Assembly (NCBI GenBank): GCA_033283325.1 | Contig: JAWMQO010000002.1 | Coordinates: 372,001-436,000 of the forward strand | DNA from: Mangrovimicrobium sp033283325 | Lineage (GTDB): Bacteria > Pseudomonadota > Gammaproteobacteria > Pseudomonadales > Halieaceae | DNA length: 64,000 nt | Direction: 5' to 3' | Shown: positions 7,176-16,152 of the stretch, piece by piece | Layout: every line of letters starts with the position of its first letter | How positions within the stretch are numbered: position 1 is the stretch's first letter | Made by a program: the position numbers and the translations under genes | Notes under the pieces: generated by a model | Told to the model about the DNA's origin: nothing | What the model saw: only the letters and a program-made list of their open reading frames with translations | Database searches by the model: none

Positions 7176-8752
7176 GCATGGAGTACCTTCCCGCCACGGC
7201 CGGCAGCGGGCCGGAGATTGTCCTGCTGCACGGCTGGGCCAACAACCGTGAGGTTTGGCGGCCACTGCTCGCCCGCCTGCGCGGCTGGGCCAACGTCACC
7301 CTGCTGGACCTGCCCGGCCTGGCTCCCGGCTTGCCCGCCAGGGCCGACTGCCTGGATGAAATAGTGGCCGAACTACTCGGGCAATGCCCCGACCAGGCCC
7401 TCTATATCGGCTGGTCGCTGGGCGGGCAAGTGGCGACAAAGTTGGCGCTTACATACCCGGAAAGGGCTTCTGCGCTTGTGACGCTAGCCAGCAATCCACA
7501 TTTTGTTGCGATGCCGGACTGGCCCGGCATGGCACCGGCCACCTTCAGTGCCTTCTGTGAGGACGCCCGACAGCGGCCCGCCCCCACCCTGCGCCGCTTC
7601 CAGGGCCTGCAGGCGAGTGGTTCGGCACAGCCGCGCGACTTGATACGCGAGCTTTCGGCCCTGCATACGGGGGAGGGCGGTGATCTGCCGGCCGCCGGGC
7701 TGGCCTGGCTGGCGGAGCTCGATACCCGCGGCTCCCTGCAGGCGCTGAACATTCCCCAACTGCATCTGCTCGCCGGGGCGGACGCCATGGTACCCGCCAC
7801 TACAGCCGACCGCCTGCAGGCCCTGCTGGCCGACAGGCCAGCAGCCAGGGTTGAAACACTCGACAAGGCCTCCCACCTCCTGCCACTGGAACATCCCGCG
7901 GCCCTCGCCGCTCGCCTGCACAGCGCCTGCGAGGAATGGGGTCTGCTCGACCCGGTAGCGGCCACGCCTGTGGCCCTGGACAAGCGTGACGTCGCCGCCT
8001 CCTTCAGCCGTGCGGCCACCGGCTACGATTCGATGGCCCGCCTGCAGCGGGACGTCGGCCTCGCCCTGCTGGAGCGCAGCGAGGCGTCTCCAGCTGTAGT
8101 GCGGGATGTGCTGGACCTGGGCAGCGGTACCGGCTATTTCTGCCCCGCCCTGCGCGAGCGCTTCCCTGCTGCCACTTACACCGGGCTGGACATCGCCGAG
8201 GGGATGGCGCACTACGCCCGGGAACATCACCCCGGGCAGGGGCAGTGGCTGGTGGGCGACGCCGAGGCCCTGCCCCTGGCTGCGGAATCGGTGGACTTCG
8301 TTTTCAGCAGCCTGGCGATCCAGTGGTGCCTGAATCCCGCGGCCCTGCTTGCCGAGCTGCTGCGGGTCTTGCGGCCCGGGGGGCGTTGCGTATTCGCCAC
8401 CCTCGGTCCGGCGACCCTGGACGAGCTTCGCAGTGCCTGGGCTGCGGTAGACGCCTACCAGCACGTCAACGAGTTCCTGCCGGCGAGCGCGCTGGAAGAG
8501 GGCGCCCGGCGCCTTCGCGGTGCACAACTGCACCTGGCCACTCGGGCCTTCCGCATGGACTACGACAGCGTGCGCGAGCTCCTGCTGGAACTGAAAACCA
8601 TCGGCGCGCACAACGTGAACCAGCGCCGCCCGGGCGGCCTGACTTCCCCCGCGACCCTGCGCCGCATGATGGCGGCCTATGAGGATTTCCGTATCGACGG
8701 CCGCCTGCCGGCCAGCTACGAAGTGATTTTTGGCGAACTGGAGAAGCGATGA
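7172..8752 (+). CDS. bioHC: Fused pimeloyl-ACP methyl ester esterase / malonyl-ACP O-methyltransferase BioHC
   Basis: One 526-residue protein joins the last and first enzymes of pimeloyl-ACP synthesis. Residues ~1-250 are a BioH alpha/beta hydrolase: HGWANNREVW oxyanion region, nucleophile S82 in GWSLGGQ, and DKASHLLPLEHP with the catalytic His. Residues ~270-526 are BioC, a class I methyltransferase with VLDLGSGTGYF as SAM motif I. BioC methylates malonyl-ACP to enter fatty-acid elongation and BioH removes the methyl ester at the end. I chose the ATG at 7172, in an ATGA overlap with bioF, rather than an upstream GTG. The same fusion is annotated as BioHC in Cellvibrio, Saccharophagus and Teredinibacter, which supports a Cellvibrionales-like host. 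Confidence 0.95.
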   Translation: MSMEYLPATAGSGPEIVLLHGWANNREVWRPLLARLRGWANVTLLDLPGLAPGLPARADCLDEIVAELLGQCPDQALYIGWSLGGQVATKLALTYPERASALVTLASNPHFVAMPDWPGMAPATFSAFCEDARQRPAPTLRRFQGLQASGSAQPRDLIRELSALHTGEGGDLPAAGLAWLAELDTRGSLQALNIPQLHLLAGADAMVPATTADRLQALLADRPAARVETLDKASHLLPLEHPAALAARLHSACEEWGLLDPVAATPVALDKRDVAASFSRAATGYDSMARLQRDVGLALLERSEASPAVVRDVLDLGSGTGYFCPALRERFPAATYTGLDIAEGMAHYAREHHPGQGQWLVGDAEALPLAAESVDFVFSSLAIQWCLNPAALLAELLRVLRPGGRCVFATLGPATLDELRSAWAAVDAYQHVNEFLPASALEEGARRLRGAQLHLATRAFRMDYDSVRELLLELKTIGAHNVNQRRPGGLTSPATLRRMMAAYEDFRIDGRLPASYEVIFGELEKR

Positions 8753-9429
8753 GCAAGGCATTTTTCGTCACCGGCACCGACACCGAAGTCGGCAAGACCG
8801 CGGTCAGCTGCGCCCTGCTGGCGGCTGCCCGCGAGCGCGGCCTCAGCACGGCGGCGGTCAAGCCGGTGGCCGCAGGTTGCGATGACCAGGGCCGTAATGA
8901 AGATGCCATCGCGCTGATGCAGCATATCTCCCTCGACCTGGACTATGAGCAGGTCAACCCGGTGGCGCTGCAGCCGGCCATCGCACCGCACATCGCCGCT
9001 GCCCAGGCGGGTCGTATGCTGCGTGCCGGCCAGCTGGCGGGACTTTGCCGCGGCGTGCTGGGCGAGCGCGCGGACCTGACCCTGGTCGAGGGCGCCGGCG
9101 GCTGGCGGGTACCGATATCGCCGCGGGAAAGCCTCGCCACCGTGGCGGCGGAATTGCGCCTGGGGGTGATCCTCGTCGTCGGCATGCGCCTGGGTTGCAT
9201 CAACCACGCCCTGCTCACGGCGGATGCCATCACGCGTGACGGCCTGAATATTGCAGGCTGGGTGGCTAACCAGCCGGGTGAACAGATGGCCTGCCACGCC
9301 GAGAACGTGGCGACCCTGCGCGCCCTGCTGCCGGCGCCCTGTCTCGGTGAATTACCGCTGCTGCAGCCCTGGGATGCCCTGCAGGCGGCGGCTTTTATGG
9401 ATCTCGAGCCGCTGCTGGGTGCCCAATAG
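8749..9429 (+). CDS. bioD: ATP-dependent dethiobiotin synthetase
   Basis: BioD carboxylates and closes 7,8-diaminononanoate to dethiobiotin. The 226-residue protein starts with FFVTGTDTEVGKTAVSC (P-loop GTDTEVGKT) and has VKPVAAGC and EGAGGWRVP, both active-site signatures. Its ATG overlaps the bioHC stop (ATGA). bioA, the aminotransferase that makes its substrate, is not in this window and must lie elsewhere, as is common in this group. Confidence 0.97.
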   Translation: MSKAFFVTGTDTEVGKTAVSCALLAAARERGLSTAAVKPVAAGCDDQGRNEDAIALMQHISLDLDYEQVNPVALQPAIAPHIAAAQAGRMLRAGQLAGLCRGVLGERADLTLVEGAGGWRVPISPRESLATVAAELRLGVILVVGMRLGCINHALLTADAITRDGLNIAGWVANQPGEQMACHAENVATLRALLPAPCLGELPLLQPWDALQAAAFMDLEPLLGAQ

Positions 9430-9468
9430 GGATTCTCGACAGCGGAGGGAGAAACCGACAAACGGGGA

Positions 9469-9515
9469 TTGACTTCCGCGCCCAGCTGGCGACAATGTGA
9501 ACACCGAACACATTG
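9469..9515 (+). promoter_or_regulatory. Candidate promoter with overlapping operator upstream of the acyl-CoA dehydrogenase
   Basis: TTGACT (9469-9474) is followed after 16 bp by GACAAT (9491-9496). A perfect 7-bp inverted repeat, CAATGTG (9493-9499) and CACATTG (9509-9515), overlaps the -10 and extends beyond it, the right place for a repressor site. The palindrome could serve a TetR- or GntR-type fatty-acid regulator; that is inference. Confidence 0.5.
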
Positions 9516-9575
9516 CCCCGGCTGTGGGCACGTGCCTGCCTCCCGGCGGGGCATACTTGCAATGAGGTAATCACC

Positions 9576-11363
9576 ATGCCCGAGTACAAAGCGCCCCTGC
9601 GCGATATGCGCTTCATCACCCATGAAGTTCTTCAGGCGGAGAGCCAGTTCCAGCAACTGCCCGGCTACGAAGAGGCCACCACGGACCTGGTTGATGCCAT
9701 CTTCGAAGAGGGTGCCAAATTCTGCGAGGGCGTGATCGCCCCCCTCAACCGCAGCGGCGACGAAGAAGGCTGTACCTGGAGCGAGGATGGCGTGGCGACG
9801 CCGAAAGGCTTCAAGGAGGCCTACCAGCAGTTCGTCGAAAACGGCTGGCCGGCACTCTCGGCGGACGTGGAAGCCGGCGGCCAGGGCATGCCCAACATGC
9901 TCGGCGTGGCCTTCAACGAGATGGGCGGCACCGCCAACTGGGCCTGGATGATGTACCCCGGCCTCAGCCACGGTGCGGTGAAAACCATCGAGGCCCACGG
10001 CACCCCTGAGCAGAAAGAGACCTTCCTCACCCGCCTCGTTTCCGGCGAGTGGACCGGCACCATGTGCCTCACCGAATCCCACTGCGGCTCCGACCTCGGC
10101 CTGCTGCGGACCAAGGCGGAACCGCAGGCTGACGGCAGTTACGCGATTACCGGCCAGAAGATCTTCATCAGCGCCGGTGAGCACGACATGACCGAGAACA
10201 TCGTGCACATCGTACTCGCCCGCCTGCCCGACGCGCCGGCCGGCACCAAGGGTATCTCCCTGTTCATCGTACCCAAGTTCTTCGTCAACGAAGACGGTTC
10301 GCTGGGTGAGCACAACGGCGTCCACTGCGCCTCGATCGAACACAAGATGGGCATTCACGGCAACGCCACCTGCGTGATGAACTTCGACGGCGCCACCGGC
10401 TACCTGATCGGCCCGGAAAATCGCGGCCTGAACTGCATGTTTACCTTCATGAACACCGCCCGCATCGGTACCGCGGTCCAGGGTGTCGCCCACAGCGAAC
10501 TGGCCTTCCAGGGCGCGCTGGCCTACGCCCGCGAACGCCTCGCCATGCGCAGCCTGAGCGGACCGAAAAACCCCGATGGCCCGGCGGACCCGATCATCGT
10601 TCACCCCGACGTACGCCGCATGCTGCTGACCCAGAAAGCCTTCGCCGAGGGCGGCCGTGCGTTGCTTTACTACCTCGCGCTGCAGGGCGATATCGTCGAC
10701 AAGGGCGGCGAGGACGAGGCCAAGGCGGCGGACGACCTGATGTCCCTGCTCACGCCGATCGCCAAGGCCTTCCTCACCGAAACCGGTTTCGAGTGCGCCA
10801 ACCTTGGCGTGCAGGTCTTCGGTGGCCACGGCTACATCGCCGAGTGGGGCATGGAGCAGATCGTCCGCGACTGCCGCATCTCCATGCTCTACGAGGGCAC
10901 CACCGGCATCCAGGCCCTCGACCTGCTGGGTCGCAAGGTGCTCGGTTCCGGCGGCCAGATGCTGCTGCAGTTCACCGGCATCATCGAGCGCTTCTGCGCG
11001 GAAAACACTGCCGAGGAAGACAAGCCCTTCATCGAGGCCCTGAGCGCTGCCAAGGACGAGTGGCTGGAGCTGTCGATGAAAATCGGTGAAGCGGCCATGA
11101 AGGATCCTGAAGAAGCCGGCGCCGCATCGGTCGATTACCTGATGTACTCCGGCTACATCACCCTCGCTTACTTCTGGGCCCGGATGGCGGTCGTGGCACG
11201 GCAGAATCTCGGCGGCGATGACGCAGACTTCTATCGCGCCAAGCTCATCACTGCCGAGTTCTACTTCCAGCGCCTGCTGCCGCGCACCGAGAGCCTGAAG
11301 AAAACCATGCTTTCGGGCGCCGCCAACCTGATGCAGATGCCCGAGGAACTGTTCGCACTTTGA
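9576..11363 (+). CDS. Acyl-CoA dehydrogenase, long form with C-terminal extension domain
   Basis: A 595-residue FAD enzyme that introduces the 2,3-double bond into acyl-CoA in beta-oxidation. The order is N-terminal helical domain, middle domain (TMCLTESHCGSDLG and YAITGQKIFISAGEH), helical domain with the catalytic Glu E440 in YEGTTGIQALDLLG, then a ~130-residue C-terminal domain typical of the ~600-residue subgroup. This subgroup includes enzymes of medium/long-chain acyl-CoA and of dimethylsulfoniopropionate catabolism (DmdC); the sequence alone does not decide. The ATG at 9576 has a GAGGT ribosome site, and an upstream in-frame start would add 21 non-family residues. Confidence 0.92.
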   Translation: MPEYKAPLRDMRFITHEVLQAESQFQQLPGYEEATTDLVDAIFEEGAKFCEGVIAPLNRSGDEEGCTWSEDGVATPKGFKEAYQQFVENGWPALSADVEAGGQGMPNMLGVAFNEMGGTANWAWMMYPGLSHGAVKTIEAHGTPEQKETFLTRLVSGEWTGTMCLTESHCGSDLGLLRTKAEPQADGSYAITGQKIFISAGEHDMTENIVHIVLARLPDAPAGTKGISLFIVPKFFVNEDGSLGEHNGVHCASIEHKMGIHGNATCVMNFDGATGYLIGPENRGLNCMFTFMNTARIGTAVQGVAHSELAFQGALAYARERLAMRSLSGPKNPDGPADPIIVHPDVRRMLLTQKAFAEGGRALLYYLALQGDIVDKGGEDEAKAADDLMSLLTPIAKAFLTETGFECANLGVQVFGGHGYIAEWGMEQIVRDCRISMLYEGTTGIQALDLLGRKVLGSGGQMLLQFTGIIERFCAENTAEEDKPFIEALSAAKDEWLELSMKIGEAAMKDPEEAGAASVDYLMYSGYITLAYFWARMAVVARQNLGGDDADFYRAKLITAEFYFQRLLPRTESLKKTMLSGAANLMQMPEELFAL

Positions 11364-11470
11364 ACCCGCTGGTCAGTCGGGAACTGCGGCCGCCGGCCCG
11401 GGGTGACATTTGCCCCCGCGGGGAGGAAAATACACCTCCCCGTAGCGGCGGCGATACCCGACGATTTGCC

Positions 11471-11704
11471 ATGAGTGAACGACCCACTTCGAGTGAAGCA
11501 AGCGACAAGCAGCAGGACAGCAGTTACCAGAACCGGCTGTATCCCGAAGACCAGCAAAAGGTCGACGAATTCCTTGAGCGGGGGGTGAACTCGGTCGAGC
11601 GCAAGCCCTTCCGCCCCGTCCTCCTTCTGCTGATTCTCATCCTGGTAGTAACCGGCATCTCCCTGTTCAGCCAGTTCCTGGCCAGCGCCTTCGGCATTAT
11701 CTAG
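11471..11704 (+). CDS. DUF3094 small inner-membrane protein
   Basis: A 77-residue protein with a charged N-terminus, the conserved stretch YPEDQQKVDEFLERG followed by VERKPFRPVLLLL, and one C-terminal membrane helix (about residues 50-72). This layout is that of DUF3094, a short protein widespread in Pseudomonas and relatives, of unknown function. The first ATG in a plausible family context is 11471; the longer open frame that begins upstream overlaps the end of the acyl-CoA dehydrogenase and has no family similarity. No partner gene is evident. Confidence 0.8.
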   Translation: MSERPTSSEASDKQQDSSYQNRLYPEDQQKVDEFLERGVNSVERKPFRPVLLLLILILVVTGISLFSQFLASAFGII

Positions 11705-11802
11705 GGGGTGGAGGGTATGGCCTGCCCTTCCCTGAATCGGCCCGTGTGCGGACGCGCAGCCAGGCCGCCTACACGGCCGCGGGCGATGCCGGGGATTAGC
11801 GC

Positions 11803-12186
11803 TTGAACCTTCCGCGCACCAAGCCTGCCCTGGCCGTGCTGTTCTGGCGCAGTGCCGCTCTGGTGACTCTCGGTCTTGGCGGCATCGGCATTCTGCTGCC
11901 CGGTCTTCCCACGGTCCCATTCTGGATACTCTCCGCCTACTGCGCCGGTCGCGGCTGGCCCGCCGTGGAGGATTGGCTGCTCAACCATCCGCGCCATGGC
12001 GGCACTATTCGGCAGTGGCGCGAGCAGGGTGCGGTCCCGCGGCGGGCCAAGTGGGCGGCAACGCTGATGATGTGCGCCAGTTCCCTTTTGATTGTCAGCC
12101 TGCCAATCGTCACCTGGGCCAAGTTCGCCGGCCCGGGAACCATGCTGGTGGTCGCCATCTGGTTGTGGCGACGCCCCGAACCCTGA
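11803..12186 (+). CDS. DUF454 (YbaN-like) inner-membrane protein
   Basis: A 127-residue protein with three probable membrane helices. The segment GLGGIGILLPGLPTVPFWILSAYCAGRG near residue 25 and the following WLLNHPRHGG match the YbaN/DUF454 signature; the function of the family is unknown. The start is TTG at 11803, chosen because the conserved region begins about 10 residues later and no ATG or GTG lies nearer upstream. It stands alone on the plus strand between two unrelated genes. Confidence 0.82.
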   Translation: MNLPRTKPALAVLFWRSAALVTLGLGGIGILLPGLPTVPFWILSAYCAGRGWPAVEDWLLNHPRHGGTIRQWREQGAVPRRAKWAATLMMCASSLLIVSLPIVTWAKFAGPGTMLVVAIWLWRRPEP

Positions 12187-12277
12187 GCCCGTACCGACTC
12201 TAACCCTCCGGCGAGGCGACCACTCCCGCTTGGGCTAGACTTAGGTCCATGGAAACGGCCAAGTGGGACTCTGCTTC

Positions 12278-13375
12278 ATGCAAAAACGGATGCGCGCCAG
12301 CGGCGCCGGCGCCCTGACACTGACTTTGCTACTCGCCCCAGGGCTGGCGCGTGCGGAGGAATCCGCCGACGCTGACAGCGCGGCGCAGGATTCAGGCATG
12401 CGAAACAGCCCCTGGCTGCTGACCCCCCTGGTGAGCAGTAACCCCAAGCTGGGTACGTCGGGCGGCGCAATGGCGGCCTATGTTACGCGCCTGGGACTTG
12501 GGCGGACGCCGCCCTCGATGTTCGGCGCGATGGCCACCTACAGCACTACCGAGTCCTATGTCTATGGTGCTTTCGCCCGGGCCTTCCTCGGCGAGGACCA
12601 GCACCGGATTTTGCTGTTCCTCGGTGGCGGGAAGGCCAACAACGACTACCAGGACTACCTCGGATCCGGGCTGGAGGTCGAGACCACCGACGATTTCCAG
12701 GCGGGCTACGCCAGCTACCTCTACCGCATCTCCGAACACTGGTATCTCGGTGGCCAGGGCGTGATCAATCACTACTCGATGCTCGGCGCCAACGATTTTT
12801 CCAACAGCATCATCGATGCCCTGAACCTCGGCGGCTTCAATTCCAATGCCCTGGGGCTGAAAGTGGAATACGACAGCCGCGACGACACCAACTCCCCCCT
12901 CAGGGGTCAGTTCCTTACCCTGGGGCAGCAGTCCTACCGGGAATCATTCGGCGGCGATGTCGACTTCGATGTCTTCCATGTCACCTGGCGGTATTACCTG
13001 GCCCACGGCGAAGGTTCGGTATTCGCGCAAAAACTGGAGGGCCACTTTACCTACGATGCCCCCCCCAGTGGTTTCTCCACCCTGCGCCAGCGCGGCTATA
13101 TACCGGGGGAATTCAAGGCCGAGCACATGGTCAGTTGGGAGGGCGAGGAGCGCTATTACCTCGCCGATCGCTGGCGTATTGCCGCTTTCGCGGGCCTGGG
13201 CTGTCTGGTCAACAGCCTGAGCGATTGTGACGACACCGGAAACCTCTATTTGTCAGGGGGCGTAGGCGTTCACTTTGTCCTGCGCCCGCGGGAAAAGATG
13301 ATCGTGCGACTCGATGCCGCGGCGGGCGAGGGCGGCAGCACGGGCTTCTACATGAAGTTTGGGCAGGAGTTCTGA
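12278..13375 (+). CDS. Omp85-superfamily (BamA/D15-like) outer-membrane beta-barrel protein
   Basis: A protein of 365 residues with a signal peptide (about residues 1-27, ending LARA) and a series of alternating aromatic beta strands ending in F, as outer-membrane barrels do. PWLLTPLVSSNPKLGTSGG and EYDSRDDTNSPLRGQF resemble the start of the barrel and the surface-antigen signature of D15 proteins. There is no POTRA domain, so it is not BamA or TamA; it belongs to the short, stand-alone barrels annotated as surface antigen or BamA/TamA family. Substrate or role unknown. ATG 12278 was preferred over GTG 12263 because the signal peptide begins with MQKRMR. Confidence 0.75.
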   Translation: MQKRMRASGAGALTLTLLLAPGLARAEESADADSAAQDSGMRNSPWLLTPLVSSNPKLGTSGGAMAAYVTRLGLGRTPPSMFGAMATYSTTESYVYGAFARAFLGEDQHRILLFLGGGKANNDYQDYLGSGLEVETTDDFQAGYASYLYRISEHWYLGGQGVINHYSMLGANDFSNSIIDALNLGGFNSNALGLKVEYDSRDDTNSPLRGQFLTLGQQSYRESFGGDVDFDVFHVTWRYYLAHGEGSVFAQKLEGHFTYDAPPSGFSTLRQRGYIPGEFKAEHMVSWEGEERYYLADRWRIAAFAGLGCLVNSLSDCDDTGNLYLSGGVGVHFVLRPREKMIVRLDAAAGEGGSTGFYMKFGQEF

Positions 13376-13392
13376 GCCCTCCGATTTCCCGG

Positions 13393-14193
13393 CTAGAGAG
13401 GGTAAAGGAGGTCGCTGCGAATAATGTACTTGCGGCCCCGGGTGATCGGCTCCGAGCTGTGCAGGCAGTGCAGCGGATGGAAGCCGTGGGGAAAACAGAG
13501 TACGCCGCCCGCTGGTGTGCGGATGTCGACGATGCTGACCCGGTCGCCGCGTTTTGCCGGTAGCCCGGGGCTGTCCGCGTTGGTCAGGAAGCGCGTGGCG
13601 CCCCCCTCGAAATCCTCGTTGAGGAATATCAGGAAGGTCATCCGGCTGAAACGGTCCGGGAAGGCGTTGGTCACCAGCTCGCCATCGCTTACCCGGCTAC
13701 CGGGCCATGCGCCATCCGTATGGGGCTGGAAATAATCACCTTCGCCGTAGCGGTAAAAGCGAAAGCGCTGGTTCAGGCCGACGCCGGCATCCCCCTCGAA
13801 TATTCCGTCTTCATCCGTGCAATACGCGGCGACTCGCCGCCAGATCAGCTCGTGGCTGGCGTCGTCCACGATCCAGACCATGTTGTCATTGTGGCGGATC
13901 GAACGCGGCAGGGAGACGGCCGCATCGGGCAGGTAGCCCAGTTGCTCGCTGAGCTCGATCAGCCGCCGGCACTCCTCGTCGCTGAATACGCCACTGAGCT
14001 GGAAGGCTCCAGGTACCGCGGCCAGGGACACTCGGCGCACGCTTGCCGCTGTCCCGGTTGCCAGCCCCGCGGGATTATCGCCGTGATTGGCCCAGCTTGG
14101 CAGGGAGGGATGCTCCGCGCCAGGCTCCCTGGCGACCACGTAAAAGCCCTCGGGCGGGCGGGTTTCACTGGCGGGTAAGGATGAAGATGACAT
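13393..14193 (-). CDS. 2-oxoglutarate/Fe(II)-dependent dioxygenase, prolyl-4-hydroxylase-like
   Basis: A 266-residue cytoplasmic enzyme of the double-stranded beta-helix fold. The iron triad is visible: PHTDG (His-x-Asp, near residue 158) and the distal His in HCLHSSEPITRGRKYIIRSDLLY, which also supplies the Arg for 2-oxoglutarate. It has a ~60-residue N-terminal leader of low similarity to anything I know. The nearest relatives in form are P4H-like oxygenases that act on peptides or small molecules; the substrate is unknown. It is convergent with the barrel gene, with 17 bp between the stops. Confidence 0.85.
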   Translation of the reverse strand: MSSSSLPASETRPPEGFYVVAREPGAEHPSLPSWANHGDNPAGLATGTAASVRRVSLAAVPGAFQLSGVFSDEECRRLIELSEQLGYLPDAAVSLPRSIRHNDNMVWIVDDASHELIWRRVAAYCTDEDGIFEGDAGVGLNQRFRFYRYGEGDYFQPHTDGAWPGSRVSDGELVTNAFPDRFSRMTFLIFLNEDFEGGATRFLTNADSPGLPAKRGDRVSIVDIRTPAGGVLCFPHGFHPLHCLHSSEPITRGRKYIIRSDLLYPL

Positions 14194-14292
14194 TACTGTA
14201 AGCCTTTGGCCCCGGTGCGAAGGGCCGCTGGGTGTCCGGTTTCAGCTATTATGATGCAGGCCGAGGGTCCCACACAAAAAAGAGGAACAGAC

Positions 14293-14808
14293 ATGAGCGA
14301 TGAATCGAGTGCCGAAATCCGCGATGCCCGCAAGGACTGGGTGGTCGAACACCGTGAGATGTACCTGCGTTCCGGCGGCGCCGAGGGACACATCATGGAC
14401 CTCACCCCGGTGGGCGGCCACCCCTTCGGTACCCACTGCCTGATCAAGTATGTCGGCCGCAAGAGCGGCAAGGTTTTCATCACGCCCCTGTGCTACGGCG
14501 ATATCGGCGGTGAAGTGGTGATCGTCGCCTCCAAGGGCGGTGCCGACCAGCACCCGGCCTGGTATCTCAACCTGCGTGAAGCCGACGAGGTGGAGTTCCA
14601 GATCGCCACCCAGGCCTTCCGCGGCAGCTGGCGGGAGCCGGAGGGCGCCGAGCGGGAGAAGGTTTGGAACTTCATGGTCGACAACTACCCCTTCTACGCC
14701 GACTACCAGGCTTCAACCGACAGGGTGATTCCCCTGGTCATGATGAAGGCGGTCGAAGCCATCGAGGTATTCACCGAGGCTGACGCCACCGGCCAGCGTC
14801 AGTTCTGA
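14293..14808 (+). CDS. Nitroreductase-family deazaflavin-type (Ddn/DUF385-fold) protein
   Basis: A 171-residue split-barrel protein. LIKYVGRKSGKVFITPL and VIVASKGGADQHPAWYLNL are the two characteristic motifs of the F420-dependent Ddn family that is abundant in actinobacteria. Few gammaproteobacteria are known to make F420, so the cofactor here may be FMN, heme or F420 obtained otherwise; this cannot be settled from the sequence. The ATG at 14293 has GAGGAAC upstream; a longer start adds 29 residues without similarity. It is a single gene, divergent from the dioxygenase. Confidence 0.8.
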   Translation: MSDESSAEIRDARKDWVVEHREMYLRSGGAEGHIMDLTPVGGHPFGTHCLIKYVGRKSGKVFITPLCYGDIGGEVVIVASKGGADQHPAWYLNLREADEVEFQIATQAFRGSWREPEGAEREKVWNFMVDNYPFYADYQASTDRVIPLVMMKAVEAIEVFTEADATGQRQF

Positions 14809-14982
14809 GCCCGGCGGCCCGGCCCCGCGGATGGGCGTGGGGCCAGCCTGAACCAATGCCCCGCTTGTCGGGTCTACACACCCGGACAAACCGCCGGAAC
14901 GCCTGATCTGTACTGGCCTGTCCTTTTTTTGTCACAATTGGCCGTTAGGATTCCCCGCCTTTGTTGTAGTGATTCTCTGGAT

Positions 14983-16146
14983 ATGCTGAACCGTCGATAT
15001 CTCCTCAAGCAGGCCATGGTGGCCCTCGCTGCGGCGCCTGCCTTTGCTCCCCTCAGTGTCCGCGCTAACACCGCGGCAAATGGACGGCTCGCCGAACTTT
15101 GTGGCGATACCCGCTATGACGCCGAGCTGAAAGCCACGCTTCCGCGCGCTGCGAAACTGCGCGTGGTTGCCCGCTCCAGCAAACCCGTGGCGAGCGCTTC
15201 CGACTACCTCTGGCACGGCGCCCCTGACGGCGGGGCCTGTTTTCCCGCCGCCGATGGCGGCTGGATCTACGTCTCCAACAGCGAACTGCCAACGGACACC
15301 GCCCACAGTATGGGCGGCGCCGGCGCGTTGCGCTTCGACGCCAGCGGCAAAGTGATGGACGCCTACCCTATCCTGGAAAACACCCGCCTCAACTGCGCCG
15401 GAGGAAAAAGCCTCTGGGGCACCTGGCTTTCCTGCGAGGAATACGGCGAGAGCGGCCTGGTCTATGAGTGCGACCCCGAGGGCAAACGCCCCGCTGTGGC
15501 GCGACCGGCAATGGGCGCTTTCTGCCACGAGGCCGTGGCCATGGACCCGAAGACCGGCCGTGCCTATCTCACCGAGGACCAGCCCAATGGCTGCCTCTAC
15601 CGCTTCACGCCTGCAAAAGCCGGCGACCTCAGCGAGGGGCTGCTGGAACTCGCCGTCGCCCGGGGCATGCACCTTGAATGGAAAAAAGTCCCCGACCCTG
15701 GCGCCAGCCGCAGGCCGCTGCGCCACCAGGTCCCGGAGGCGGCCCGCTTCAGCGGCGGCGAGGGTATCGTCTACAGCGAGGGAGCCATCTACTTCACCAC
15801 CAAGCACGACAACCGCGTCTGGCGCCTCGACCTCGCCGACGACCACCTGTCCGTGGTCTACGACGCCAGCCTCAGCGAGGCTCCGGTACTGAGTGGCGTG
15901 GACAACATCGAAGTCGCCCCCGGGGGCGAACTGCTGGTAGCGGAAGACGGCGGCGACATGCAGATCGTCGCCCTGACCGGGGACTGCCTGCCCCTGTCGC
16001 TGATAACCCTGCACGAGCAGGATGAATCCGAGATCACCGGCCCGGCCTTCTCGCCCGATGGGCGGCGGCTCTATTTCAGCTCGCAACGAGGTTTTAGCGG
16101 GCGCTCGGAGGACGGGCTGACCTACGAATTGCTGCTGCCTGCCTGA
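14983..16146 (+). CDS. PhoX-like (DUF839) protein with Tat-type signal
   Basis: A 387-residue exported protein. The N-terminus MLNRRYLLKQAMVALAAA has a twin-arginine pattern followed by a hydrophobic stretch and a cleavage site near SVRA, so Tat export is likely. The rest is the beta-propeller of the PhoX/DUF839 family; segments such as GTWLSCEEYGESG, CHEAVAMDPKTGRAYLTEDQ and FSGGEGIVY are the metal-binding parts. PhoX enzymes are Ca/Fe phosphatases of the periplasm; this shorter form may be a phosphatase or another esterase. It converges on epmB across 49 bp. Confidence 0.82.
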   Translation: MLNRRYLLKQAMVALAAAPAFAPLSVRANTAANGRLAELCGDTRYDAELKATLPRAAKLRVVARSSKPVASASDYLWHGAPDGGACFPAADGGWIYVSNSELPTDTAHSMGGAGALRFDASGKVMDAYPILENTRLNCAGGKSLWGTWLSCEEYGESGLVYECDPEGKRPAVARPAMGAFCHEAVAMDPKTGRAYLTEDQPNGCLYRFTPAKAGDLSEGLLELAVARGMHLEWKKVPDPGASRRPLRHQVPEAARFSGGEGIVYSEGAIYFTTKHDNRVWRLDLADDHLSVVYDASLSEAPVLSGVDNIEVAPGGELLVAEDGGDMQIVALTGDCLPLSLITLHEQDESEITGPAFSPDGRRLYFSSQRGFSGRSEDGLTYELLLPA

Positions 16147-16152
16147 CAGCTC

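Noticed and set aside
8943..10829. Long open frame (628 codons) on the minus strand opposite bioD and the acyl-CoA dehydrogenase
   Set aside because: Low-complexity, His/Arg/Gly-rich antisense of two well-supported genes in high-GC DNA.
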